Positions 9,070-17,416 of a DNA stretch of 36,510 nucleotides are shown one piece after another; the stretch's first letter is position 1; every line of letters starts with the position of its first letter. A program made the position numbers and the translations under genes. Source of the DNA: CALBZH01 sp964538515. GTDB taxonomy: Bacteria; Desulfobacterota; Syntrophobacteria; Syntrophobacterales; Syntrophobacteraceae. The DNA lies in assembly GCA_964538515.1 (NCBI GenBank), contig CAZIEW010000061.1, positions 1 through 36,510 of the forward strand. The letters run 5' to 3'. The notes beneath the pieces were generated by a model. The model did no database searches and was not told where the DNA came from. It saw only the letters and a program-made list of their open reading frames with translations.

Positions 9070-10838
9070 TGTCTCATCAAGTAAGAGAGAAGGTAATATC
9101 CAATGATAACCACGCTGCCAACGAGCATCGTGACCGCATAACTGCGGACGAGGCCCGTGGCGGTAAGCCGCAATGTTCCCGCGAGAGATATGAAGAAGTC
9201 GGCAACACCGTTGACCGTCCCATCGATCCCTCGAATATCGAACACTTTCGCGAGAAAATTACACAGGGCCAGAGTGAATCGCGAGAAAAAGGTGTTGTAA
9301 AGATCGCCAACATAGGAGTCCGTCGTAGCAACGGGCTTGTTGGCAAACCACATGAACACTCTGCTCCCCTTCCGATAGAACCAGTCCGTATCCACGCTGA
9401 TGGTAGGCTCCGGATCAAGCTTCTTGAGAAGCATGAAGAAGCCGAGCCCGGTGAAGAGCAGGATGCCAAGGGCGCTGGTCACGTGATCTCCCGTGTACGG
9501 CTCGAAATGGACGGGATAGGGAAGTAGAGCGTACAGCGGGCCAGGGAAGCAGCCGATGCCGATGCACAAGAAAGCGGCAATGCCCATGGCGATGAGCATG
9601 TTCAGCGGAGGCTCCTTGGCCTCAAGACCCGAGTCTTTGCCAAAGAACATATAATAGGGCAGTTTGAGACCGGTGTGGAGGAAGGTACCAGCCGATGCCA
9701 TGGTGAGGAGAAGAGCCACAGCGGGACGATGATCATGGGCCGCACCGGAGACAACCATGGACTTGGTCACGAAGCCACTGAAGAGAGGAAACGCGGAGAT
9801 CGCGAAGCCGCCAATCATGTATAAAACCAAGGTGATGGGCATGGTCCGGTAAAGCCCGCCAAGCTCGGTGAGCTTGCGGCGCCCCGTCATCTCAAGAACA
9901 GCGCCGGCACCCATGAAGAGTAGGCCCTTATACAAAATGTGGGCGAAGGCGTGAGAAACAGACCCGTTGAGAGACATGTCCGTTCCAATGCCCACGCCGG
10001 CCACCATGTAGCCAACCTGGCTGATGATGTGGTAGGCAAGAAGTCGGCGAGCATCGTTTTCAAGAACGGCGTAGACGACTCCATAGAGGGCCATGATGGT
10101 CCCCATCCACACGAGCAGCTCCGTGCCCGGGAAAACGCGAACGAGAACGTAAACAGCCGTTTTGGTGGTAAAGGCAGACATAAAGACGGAGCCTGTGACG
10201 GTTCCTTCCGGGTAGGCATCCGTAAGCCACGCATGTAGGGGAGGAACCGCTGCGTTGACGATCACGCCAACCAGCATGAGATAGAATGCAAGGCTCCCAT
10301 CTTTGGGCAGGGGGCCGACCGCGATGGACTTCATCTGGAGATAATGGAGAATGATCCCGCCCAGGAGACAAACGCCGCCGAAAATGTGCACCAGGATGTA
10401 TCGGTATCCGGCTTCAATGGCGGATTTCTCTCGGCGAGCGAAAACCAGATAGGCCGAGGCAAAGGCCATCAGCTCCCAAAAGACGAACAACGTGAAGTAA
10501 TCGCCGGCAAAAGTAACCCCGACCGAGCCACCGACATAGAGGAATGCCGCCGTGTGCTGGCCGGAGTCCTTCACATGGAGAGCATACACCACGCCGATGA
10601 AGGACATGATCGTGAAAACCCAGCCAAACACCACGCTGAGCTTGTCGACCGCGCCAAAGGTTAACTGGACTCCGAGAAAGGAGTAAGTCCAGTAGGTTCC
10701 CGGTGTCATCGAGTAAACCGTGTACACCGCAAGCACCGGGGCGATCATCATCAAAGCCTGCTGAGCCCTGCCGCGAACGAGCGGGATGATAAACGCTCCA
10801 ACAATGAAGAAGAGGGACGGGTGAAACCAATCAATCAT
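9066..10838 (-). CDS. NuoL/MrpD-like antiporter subunit with TM7 Lys replaced by Asn
   Basis: 590-residue membrane protein occupying the NuoL slot. The start is ATG at 10838, which overlaps the TGA of the upstream small gene; a longer reading to 11006 would only shadow that gene. Motifs: E122 in FVFWELMAFASAYLVF, K226 in FTTKTAVYVLVRV and K304 in HILYKGLLFMG. In the segment VNAAVPPLHAWL, Asn195 (AAC at 10256-10254) stands where NuoM, NuoN and the 495-residue paralogue have the conserved TM7 lysine. The C-terminal ~130 residues (IRGIDGTVNGVADFF, TGLVRSYAVTMLVG) resemble the NuoL C-terminus, so this subunit may cap the membrane arm. Automated tools may call it NuoL or MrpD; I cannot settle which. 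Confidence 0.85.
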   Translation of the reverse strand: MIDWFHPSLFFIVGAFIIPLVRGRAQQALMMIAPVLAVYTVYSMTPGTYWTYSFLGVQLTFGAVDKLSVVFGWVFTIMSFIGVVYALHVKDSGQHTAAFLYVGGSVGVTFAGDYFTLFVFWELMAFASAYLVFARREKSAIEAGYRYILVHIFGGVCLLGGIILHYLQMKSIAVGPLPKDGSLAFYLMLVGVIVNAAVPPLHAWLTDAYPEGTVTGSVFMSAFTTKTAVYVLVRVFPGTELLVWMGTIMALYGVVYAVLENDARRLLAYHIISQVGYMVAGVGIGTDMSLNGSVSHAFAHILYKGLLFMGAGAVLEMTGRRKLTELGGLYRTMPITLVLYMIGGFAISAFPLFSGFVTKSMVVSGAAHDHRPAVALLLTMASAGTFLHTGLKLPYYMFFGKDSGLEAKEPPLNMLIAMGIAAFLCIGIGCFPGPLYALLPYPVHFEPYTGDHVTSALGILLFTGLGFFMLLKKLDPEPTISVDTDWFYRKGSRVFMWFANKPVATTDSYVGDLYNTFFSRFTLALCNFLAKVFDIRGIDGTVNGVADFFISLAGTLRLTATGLVRSYAVTMLVGSVVIIGYYLLSYLMRQ

Positions 10839-11088
10839 TGTAATAATCCTCGTCCTGCATGATGCCGCACTGGTGCCCGATGAACTTGGAGACCAGGATG
10901 ATAAGAACACAGGATACGAACCCGTAAAGAGCGCCCCAGCCGGGTATCTTGTCCCAGATGTAGATCGCGTGCTCTCGATGCACAAGGAAGTCGGATAGAA
11001 AGACAAGCACCAGCGCCAAATAGGACAGCTTCTTGAGCTGCTTCACATTGGCTGGATTTCCGACATAAAGGACCAGCCGCTTGATCAT
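10831..11088 (-). CDS. Small two-helix membrane protein between antiporter subunits
   Basis: 85 residues with two likely membrane segments (roughly residues 21-35 and 50-66: LSYLALVLVFLSDF and LYGFVSCVLIILVSKFIG) and an acidic end, EDEDYYND-like. It overlaps both neighbours by 4-8 bp (start inside the MrpD-like stop, stop inside the NuoL-like start), so it is translated as part of the operon. I do not recognise it as a standard Nuo subunit. Small proteins of this general shape can accompany MrpD-like subunits, so a structural or linker role in the pump module is a guess. Confidence 0.8.
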   Translation of the reverse strand: MIKRLVLYVGNPANVKQLKKLSYLALVLVFLSDFLVHREHAIYIWDKIPGWGALYGFVSCVLIILVSKFIGHQCGIMQDEDYYND

Positions 11089-12572
11089 CGCATCACCTCC
11101 TGGGCAAGGCGCAAGAAGAAGTCTGGGTATATTCCGATCACCAGCGAAATAATGGCCGTAATGACCAAAGGAATCATGACCATGGGGATTTCCCGGATCT
11201 CTTCATGATGGCCGTGATCCGGATGGGTGTCATGGGGCGAGGGCTCTTCCTTTTCGAAGAAGGCCTTGTAAGTAACCGGGAGGAAGTAAGCGGCATTCAA
11301 AACGGTGCTGGCCAAGAGGACGACCAGGATGGGTATCTGGTGCGCCTCGATAGACCCGAGTGCCAAGTACCACTTGGTCACAAAGCCCGCAGCAGGAGGA
11401 ACACCAATCATGCTCAACGAGCCGATGAAAAAGGCGGCCATGGTCCAAGGCATCTTCTTGCCGATCCCCGACAGCTGACTGACTTCCGTCTTGTGTGCGG
11501 CTGTATACAAGGATCCTGCGCAGAAGAACAGGGTGATCTTGGAAAACGCATGGTTGGCGATGTGCAGCATGCCGCCCACCATTGCGCTTGGCGTGAGTAG
11601 CACGGCGCCGAGGATAACGTAGGAAAGCTGGCTGACGGTCGAGTAAGCCAGTCGAGCTTTGATATTGTCTTTTGAAAGAGCGATGATGGAGGCTACCAAT
11701 ATGGTGAAGGAAACGACATAAGCCGCTGTTATGCCAAGGTTCATGCGAGCCATCAGGTCCACACCGTAGATGTGCATGACAACACGCAGAATGGAAAAGA
11801 CGCCAACCTTCACGACGGCAACGGCGTGGAGGAGGGCACTAACGGGGGTAGGAGCCACCATGGCCGAAGGGAGCCAGTTGTGCAAAGGCATGACAGCGCC
11901 TTTGGCAAAGCCGTAGAGGAAAAGGAAAAACGTGACAAAGAGGAGGGTTGAGCCCGCCTGAGTCCTCAGGAGGCCGTGACTCTGGAAATCCGTGCTTCCG
12001 GCAACCATGTAGACGATGAAAATGCCGGCGAGGAGAAAGGTCTTGGACATGGTCAGCAGGTAGAGGAGATATTTTCTCGCCCCTTCGATGGCCTCAACCG
12101 TTTCCTTGTGCCCAACGAGAGGAACGGTCGCAAGGCTGAGGAACTCGTAGAACACGAACAACGTGATCAGGTTGGCGGAGAACGCGACTCCGATGGCGGA
12201 GGCGAGGCTGATGGCAAAGCAGGCGAAAAACCTGGTCTGGGCATGCTCCTTGTTGGTCCGCATGTACCCCATCGAATAGACGGTCGTAAGGATCCAGAGG
12301 AACGATGATACGGAGGCGAACAGGAGACCGAAGGCGTCGACGCGAAACTTGATATCGATTCCTTGGCAAAAAGTGACCAGATTATACTCGATGGTCTGAC
12401 CGGCCAGAATGGTCGGAACCATGGAGATAACGATCAGAAACTTGATCACTCCCGCTAGGAGAGACCAGGATTCACGAAGGTTCGGCCGATCTCCAGTCCT
12501 CAAAATGAGGGGGACCGCAAGGAGCGAAACGAGAACGGCAAGCATCGGTTTCATGGATACAATCGTTTGCAC
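11085..12572 (-). CDS. MrpD/NuoM-like proton-translocating antiporter subunit (extra pump module)
   Basis: 495-residue antiporter-like subunit placed just after nuoK, where nuoL usually lies. All channel charges are present: E143 (FVFYEFLSLATVPLV), K224 (YGFAKGAVMPLHNWLP), H249/K255 (LLHAVAVVKVGVFS) and K345 (HAFSKITLFF). It lacks the long C-terminal extension with the lateral helix of NuoL, so it is closer to MrpD or NuoM. A histidine-rich loop (residues 447-456, HDTHPDHGHH) precedes the last helix. The start is GTG at 12572 after AAAGG; an ATG at 12554 is the alternative. With the next antiporter gene, nuoM and nuoN, it makes four such subunits in one operon. Confidence 0.88.
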   Translation of the reverse strand: MQTIVSMKPMLAVLVSLLAVPLILRTGDRPNLRESWSLLAGVIKFLIVISMVPTILAGQTIEYNLVTFCQGIDIKFRVDAFGLLFASVSSFLWILTTVYSMGYMRTNKEHAQTRFFACFAISLASAIGVAFSANLITLFVFYEFLSLATVPLVGHKETVEAIEGARKYLLYLLTMSKTFLLAGIFIVYMVAGSTDFQSHGLLRTQAGSTLLFVTFFLFLYGFAKGAVMPLHNWLPSAMVAPTPVSALLHAVAVVKVGVFSILRVVMHIYGVDLMARMNLGITAAYVVSFTILVASIIALSKDNIKARLAYSTVSQLSYVILGAVLLTPSAMVGGMLHIANHAFSKITLFFCAGSLYTAAHKTEVSQLSGIGKKMPWTMAAFFIGSLSMIGVPPAAGFVTKWYLALGSIEAHQIPILVVLLASTVLNAAYFLPVTYKAFFEKEEPSPHDTHPDHGHHEEIREIPMVMIPLVITAIISLVIGIYPDFFLRLAQEVMR

Positions 12573-12579
12573 GTCTTCA

Positions 12580-12882
12580 TTAACCTTTGCTTAGATTGAT
12601 GTCATCGACGTCTACGGTAGCTTTGTTCCTGAAAAGCGAAATGATGATGGACAGGCCGACGGCAGCTTCAGCTGCTGCGACCGTGATGATCATGAACACA
12701 TAGACATGACCGTCCAGACTGTTCAGGAAGCGTGAGAACGCAATGATGGTCAAGTTCACCGCATTCAGCATCAACTCAATGCACATGTAGATGATCAAGG
12801 CATTGCGTTGAGTGAACACACCCACTGCGCCGATGGAGAAAAGCAGCGCACCCAACATGAGGTATGAATTCAGTGCAATCAT
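12580..12882 (-). CDS. nuoK: NADH-quinone oxidoreductase subunit K
   Basis: 100 residues, three membrane helices. The two buried glutamates needed for proton transfer are at E36 (YMCIELMLNAVNL) and E72 (AAAEAAVGLSI), exactly the E. coli positions. It lies between nuoJ (3-bp gap) and the MrpD-like gene (7-bp gap). Confidence 0.96.
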   Translation of the reverse strand: MIALNSYLMLGALLFSIGAVGVFTQRNALIIYMCIELMLNAVNLTIIAFSRFLNSLDGHVYVFMIITVAAAEAAVGLSIIISLFRNKATVDVDDINLSKG

Positions 12883-12885
12883 AGG

Positions 12886-13425
12886 CTACAGTTCACGGTC
12901 TTGAAGGACGGGTTTCTGGTGCGGATCGTCAATCCTCCTCTTTGCCAGGATGACGGCACCGACAATAGCAGCTAGCAGTAAAAGCGATGCAATTTCAAAT
13001 GGCAGCAAATACTCCGTAAAGAGCAGCTTCCCAACGGCCCTCGTGGTACCAAAGTCGTCCGCGCCGCTGCCCAGTGCAAGCACGGAGGCTTTGACCTTGA
13101 CCAAGCTCGCAACCGCAACAAAGAGGAGCCCGAGAAGAAACGCCCCCAAAAGCTGAATGCCGGGGTGACTGCCGAGCCGGCCTTCCTTCTCCTCGACATT
13201 CAGGAGCATCATGACAAAAAGGAAGAGGACCATGATGGCGCCGGCGTAGACGATCAGCTGCAGGGCTGCAATCAGGTGAGCGTCGAGGAGGACGTAGAGA
13301 CCTGCGAGAAAAGACATGGTGGCGATCAGGCTCATGGCCGCGCGAACCGGTCTCTTGTTGGTCACCATCAGCAGCGCGGAGACAACGGCGCCGATTGCGA
13401 AGATGTAAAACATCAATAATTGCAT
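12886..13425 (-). CDS. nuoJ: NADH-quinone oxidoreductase subunit J
   Basis: 179-residue membrane subunit with five predicted helices. The conserved third helix, LIVYAGAIMVLFLFVMMLLN, holds the tyrosine and glycine of the pi-bulge involved in coupling. The ATG overlaps the end of nuoI by 13 bp and has GGAGG about 11 nt upstream. The C-terminal tail (ILAKRRIDDPHQKP) is hydrophilic. Confidence 0.95.
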   Translation of the reverse strand: MQLLMFYIFAIGAVVSALLMVTNKRPVRAAMSLIATMSFLAGLYVLLDAHLIAALQLIVYAGAIMVLFLFVMMLLNVEEKEGRLGSHPGIQLLGAFLLGLLFVAVASLVKVKASVLALGSGADDFGTTRAVGKLLFTEYLLPFEIASLLLLAAIVGAVILAKRRIDDPHQKPVLQDREL

Positions 13426-14036
13426 TTGGAGTATATCCTCCTGATGAAATCGAGGCGTCCCTGAACGCTCTCCTCGGACCGAAGGAGATCTTCCTTGGAA
13501 TAGCGCATGGCGTTCCGATCCCTCTGAGCCAGCCCCTCGTATTCAGCGCTCATGACGATGGCTTCCTTCGGGCAGACTTCCTCGCAATAGCCACAGTACA
13601 CGCAGCGAGACATGTCGAGGGTGTAGCTCATCGGGTAGCGCTCGGCATTGTCCTTTTCACCGGCCACAATGGTGATTGCGGAAGCCGGGCATATCTTTTC
13701 GCAAAGACCGCACGCAACGCACTTTTCGGTGCCGTCAGCCCGCGCGACCAAGACCGGACGTCCGCGATAGGCTGGAGGAAGCGTCACCCGCTCTTCGGGG
13801 TAGTAGACCGTGAAGACGCTGCGCTTCTTGCCCTTGGGAGGCGCAACGAAGCCGACCATGTTCTTGGCGAAATGCTTCGTCGTGATGCCGATTCCGCGAG
13901 CGATCTCAAAAACGTAGAGCTTTTCCCATAGCGTCATGTCGATCTGGCGTCTGACCTGTTTGGGCTTGAGAGTGGCCATCGGGACGCCCACCATGGGATG
14001 GCATTCAGCTTGGTCGGGCTTCTTCGTTGTGCTCAT
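13413..14036 (-). CDS. nuoI: NADH-quinone oxidoreductase subunit I (two 4Fe-4S clusters)
   Basis: 207-residue peripheral-arm ferredoxin-like subunit carrying clusters N6a and N6b. Ligands: C106, C109, C112, C116 (CVACGLCEKICP) and C145, C148, C151, C155 (CVYCGYCEEVCP). I chose ATG at 14036 because it forms an ATGA overlap with the nuoH stop; a longer reading to 14102 runs into nuoH. It would pass electrons from the FdhA/NuoG-like module to NuoB. Confidence 0.94.
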   Translation of the reverse strand: MSTTKKPDQAECHPMVGVPMATLKPKQVRRQIDMTLWEKLYVFEIARGIGITTKHFAKNMVGFVAPPKGKKRSVFTVYYPEERVTLPPAYRGRPVLVARADGTEKCVACGLCEKICPASAITIVAGEKDNAERYPMSYTLDMSRCVYCGYCEEVCPKEAIVMSAEYEGLAQRDRNAMRYSKEDLLRSEESVQGRLDFIRRIYSKCNY

Positions 14037-15103
14037 AGTAAAAGGACCAGTCCGGTGATTAAAATGTTGATGAGGGCAAGCGGTAGAATCATCTTCCAGC
14101 ACAGGCGCATGACCTGGTCATACCTGAAGCGGGGAAGCGTCCACCGTATGGTCATTTGCAGCCAGATAAAAAACACCACCTTGGCGAAGAAGGTCACGAT
14201 ATTCGTCAGGATGGCGAGAATCGCGGCTCCATTGGGTCCGGCGAACTGAAAGAATTGGAGCAGCTTCTGGTCGGTCACGAAAGGGAGGTGCCAGGCTCCG
14301 AAAAAGAGCGTGGTGACAATGCCGGCGATGGTGACGATCTCAAGGAACTCCGCCATCCAGAACATCACGAACTTCAAACCGCTGTACTCGGTGAAATAGC
14401 CGGCCACGAGCTCGGACTCCGCTTCGGGCATGTCGAAGGGGGCGCGCTTGTTCTCTGCGATGGCGCAGGTGAAGAAGAGAATGAAGCCGAGAGGCTGCAG
14501 GAAAATACCCCACTTGAAAAAGCTCTCCTGCATGGCGCCAATTTCGGTCAGCTTCAGCGTCCCGAAGACCATGATGATACCGATGATGGTGAGGCCCATG
14601 GCGACTTCATAGGAGAGCATCTGGGCCGATGCGCGGAGGGCGCCGAGGAGCGACCAGTTGCTCCGCGAGGCCCAACCGCTCAAAACAACACCGTAGGCGG
14701 CAAGGGAGGACACGGCGAAGACGAAAAGGATGCCGACATCCAGATCGGCAATGACCAAGTGGACGTCATGGCCAAATACGGTATAGCGACCCCCGAATGG
14801 CACGACAGCGAATGTAACGATCGCTGGAACAAGGCAGATGAAGGGGGCCACGGTGTGGAAAAACTTGTTGGCACCCGCCGGAATGAAATCCTCTTTGACG
14901 AGCACCTTGATGGCGTCGGCCAGAGAGTGGAAAAGACCAATGGCCGTGAAACCAAAGATGTCAGCCCGATTCGCGCCAATTCTGTCCTGCATCACCGCGC
15001 TTTGCTTTCGCTCCACCCATCCGAGCACCGGAGCGAAGAAGCCGATGTTGACGCTAAAAATGAAGACGATTTTTGCTAAGGACTCGATCAGGTCTGCAAT
15101 CAT
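14033..15103 (-). CDS. nuoH: NADH-quinone oxidoreductase subunit H
   Basis: 356-residue membrane subunit at the junction of the two arms, lining the quinone entry. Hallmarks: WVERKQSAVMQDRIGANR (residues 29-46) and the quinone-site loop ENKRAPFDMPEAESELVAGY (residues 217-236). Its ATG is 2 bp after the nuoD stop and its stop overlaps the nuoI start. Confidence 0.96.
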   Translation of the reverse strand: MIADLIESLAKIVFIFSVNIGFFAPVLGWVERKQSAVMQDRIGANRADIFGFTAIGLFHSLADAIKVLVKEDFIPAGANKFFHTVAPFICLVPAIVTFAVVPFGGRYTVFGHDVHLVIADLDVGILFVFAVSSLAAYGVVLSGWASRSNWSLLGALRASAQMLSYEVAMGLTIIGIIMVFGTLKLTEIGAMQESFFKWGIFLQPLGFILFFTCAIAENKRAPFDMPEAESELVAGYFTEYSGLKFVMFWMAEFLEIVTIAGIVTTLFFGAWHLPFVTDQKLLQFFQFAGPNGAAILAILTNIVTFFAKVVFFIWLQMTIRWTLPRFRYDQVMRLCWKMILPLALINILITGLVLLL

Positions 15104-15105
15104 GG

Positions 15106-16296
15106 CTATCTATCGCATTCTCCGCCGATCATGTTGATCATGTCGAACGTGGGGACGATATCGGCGATCAGCCTCCCCTTCATCATCCTGGACATTGCCG
15201 CGGTGAGGGGAAAGCAGGGTGGTCGCACCCGGCATTTATAAGGCTTGCCGGTCCCATCGCTCACCAGATAAAAGCCAACTTCACCATTGCCTCCTTCCAC
15301 GGCCTGATAAATCTCACCGGGAGGCGGCTTGATGCCTTCAATGACGGTCTTGAAATGGAATATGAGAGAATCGATCCTGCTCCCGATGTCGTCCTTGGAT
15401 TGCCACCGGAACTGAGGCATATCGATATTGACGGGACCGGAAGGAAGCTGCTGGAAGGCTTGCTCGACAATCCGCATGCTCTGGAGAATCTCCTCCATCC
15501 GCACAAGGTACTTGTCGAAATTGTCGCCGGTCTCCCCGATGGGAACCTCAAAGTCGAAACGATCGTAGACCAGGTACGGTTGGGACTTGCGCACATCGTA
15601 CGGCACGCCGCAGGCCCTCAAGCAAGGACCCGTGAATCCGTAGGCAATGGCCTCATCGGCCGGCATGCTCCCCACATCTTTGACCCGGTCAATGAAAATG
15701 CGATTCTTGGTCAAGAGCTTGTCGACGTCCTTCCAAAGCTCCCGGCACCTGGCAAACACCTGCTTGGTCTTCTCCTGGAAGCCGTCCGGAAGGTCGTTCT
15801 TGAGCCCTCCGATGCGCACATAGTTGGCGGTAACACGCGCGCCGCAGAGCATTTCGATGAGATCCCAGACAAGCTCGCGTGCTTCGACGAAATAGAGAAA
15901 GGCCGTGAACGCCCCTAGCTCCAAGCCGCCCGCGGCCACATTGGTGAGGTGGTCGGCGATTCGAGAAAGCTCGCTGGCGATCACGCGGATGTACTGACAC
16001 CGTTCAGGAGTCTGGATCCCGATGAGCTTTTCGACCGCAAGGGCATACCCCACGTTGTTGATGAGGGGGGAGACGTAGTTGAGGCGGTCGGTATACGGGA
16101 TCACCTGCTGCCAGGTGCCGTTTTCGCACATCTTTTCGAACCCCCTGTGGAGGTAGCCGATATCCACCTTCAGGTCGATGATCGTTTCTCCCTCGAGGGT
16201 CGCCAGGAATTTCACCGTTCCATGGGTCACGGGATGTGACGGACCCATGTTGATAACCATGTACTCGGTACCGAGATCTTTTTCGATGTCAGGCAT
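15106..16296 (-). CDS. nuoD: NADH-quinone oxidoreductase subunit D (49-kDa type)
   Basis: 396-residue quinone-binding subunit related to the large subunit of [NiFe] hydrogenases. It has NuoD hallmarks: GPSHPVTHG (residues 18-26), GYLHRGFEKM and YTDRLNYVSPL. The CxxC pairs that bind nickel in group 4 hydrogenases are missing: the C-terminus reads DMINMIGGECDR. The partner reaction is therefore quinone reduction rather than hydrogen evolution, which separates this operon from formate hydrogenlyase. nuoC and nuoD are separate genes here. Confidence 0.96.
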   Translation of the reverse strand: MPDIEKDLGTEYMVINMGPSHPVTHGTVKFLATLEGETIIDLKVDIGYLHRGFEKMCENGTWQQVIPYTDRLNYVSPLINNVGYALAVEKLIGIQTPERCQYIRVIASELSRIADHLTNVAAGGLELGAFTAFLYFVEARELVWDLIEMLCGARVTANYVRIGGLKNDLPDGFQEKTKQVFARCRELWKDVDKLLTKNRIFIDRVKDVGSMPADEAIAYGFTGPCLRACGVPYDVRKSQPYLVYDRFDFEVPIGETGDNFDKYLVRMEEILQSMRIVEQAFQQLPSGPVNIDMPQFRWQSKDDIGSRIDSLIFHFKTVIEGIKPPPGEIYQAVEGGNGEVGFYLVSDGTGKPYKCRVRPPCFPLTAAMSRMMKGRLIADIVPTFDMINMIGGECDR

Positions 16297-16322
16297 GACT
16301 CAAACTATGACTCGTTAGAGAG

Positions 16323-16805
16323 TTAGTTGATGGGCCCGATCAAGGGCTGCCTCTTTTTGAGCGGATAATCTTTCCTCAGGGGATGGCCTTGAAACTCCTC
16401 ATACAGGAGAATCCTTCGCATTTCCGGATGCCCGTTGAACGTGATGCCGTACATGTCGTAAACTTCGCGCTCAAACCAATTCGCACCAATCCAGACCGGA
16501 ACGATGGAATCGATGCTGCAATCCGATTCGGGGACGCGCGCTTTGATTCGAACCCGCATATTGTGCTTGAGGGAGAAAAGGTGATAGACCACCTCGAAGC
16601 GAGGGTCCTTGCCAAGGTAGTCCACCGCCGTGAGGTCCATCATGAAATTGTAAAGAAGACCCTCGTCGTTCTTCAAAAAGGTGCAAATGTCGAGAATCGC
16701 TTCCTTCTTCACGACGGCGGTATCATCCCCTCGGTGGGAATGGGTCTCCACGATCGCGCCAGGGAACCGCTCAGCCAATTTCTTCAGGGTTACGCTTGGT
16801 TGCAT
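16323..16805 (-). CDS. nuoC: NADH-quinone oxidoreductase subunit C (30-kDa type)
   Basis: 160-residue peripheral-arm subunit. The family signature is clear near residues 110-145: WFEREVYDMYGITFNGHPE, then ILLYEEFQGHPLRKDYPL. I start at ATG 16805, 35 bp after the nuoB stop, because residues encoded further upstream overlap nuoB and do not resemble NuoC. The ribosome site is weak, so the start remains uncertain. Confidence 0.93.
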   Translation of the reverse strand: MQPSVTLKKLAERFPGAIVETHSHRGDDTAVVKKEAILDICTFLKNDEGLLYNFMMDLTAVDYLGKDPRFEVVYHLFSLKHNMRVRIKARVPESDCSIDSIVPVWIGANWFEREVYDMYGITFNGHPEMRRILLYEEFQGHPLRKDYPLKKRQPLIGPIN

Positions 16806-16840
16806 AAACGCGCACTTTTTCTGGGGTTGTTTGAGGTCGA

Positions 16841-17416
16841 TCAACACTTGTTGCGGGTGACGGGGGCCGCTCCTCTGGGCCAATCCGACCACTTTTCGTT
16901 GGCAACCTTTTCCTGGAGCTTCAGAAGACCATCGATCACCATCTCGGGTCGGGGCGGGCAGCCGGGAACATAGACATCCACGGGGATGAGGGTGTCGATT
17001 CCCTGGACCGTGGAATAATTGTCATAAAACCCGCCGGACACCGCGCACACACCAAAGGCAAACACCCACTTGGGCTCGGTCATCTGGTTGTAGACTTTCA
17101 CCAGGATGGGAGCCTGCTTGTGACTGATGGTCCCGACAACCATAAGAAGGTCAGCCTGCCTGGGAGAAAAGCGCGGAAGAGCAGCGCCGAAACGGTCCAA
17201 GTCGTACTTGGGCCCGGCCACCGACATGAACTCCATGCCGCAGCAGGCCGTGACGAAAGGATAGAGAAAAAAGGAATACTTGCGGCTCCAATTCACCACT
17301 TCCTGCAGCTTTGTCAAAATCACATTTCCGCCGAGCAGTCGTTCCGGTGCGTCCATATCCTGCAGCTTGGCCATGATGTCCGGAGAGGTTTCTTTCGTTG
17401 TCGTTCCTAATCCCAT
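16841..17416 (-). CDS. nuoB: NADH-quinone oxidoreductase subunit B (cluster N2)
   Basis: 191-residue subunit that binds the terminal cluster N2. The ligands C58, C59, C124 and C153 (TACCGMEFM, FGVCAVSGG, VPGCPPRPE) are present. ATG at 17416 lies inside the end of nuoA (10-bp overlap) with a strong GGAGGAGG about 8 nt upstream. A GTG- or ATG-type start at 17437 would place that ribosome site inside the gene. Confidence 0.95.
   Translation of the reverse strand: MGLGTTTKETSPDIMAKLQDMDAPERLLGGNVILTKLQEVVNWSRKYSFFLYPFVTACCGMEFMSVAGPKYDLDRFGAALPRFSPRQADLLMVVGTISHKQAPILVKVYNQMTEPKWVFAFGVCAVSGGFYDNYSTVQGIDTLIPVDVYVPGCPPRPEMVIDGLLKLQEKVANEKWSDWPRGAAPVTRNKC

Noticed and set aside
10839..11006. N-terminal extension of the NuoL-like gene
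   Set aside because: The extra 56 residues overlap the small membrane protein gene and are not hydrophobic. The ATG at 10838 with a stop-start overlap is the natural start.
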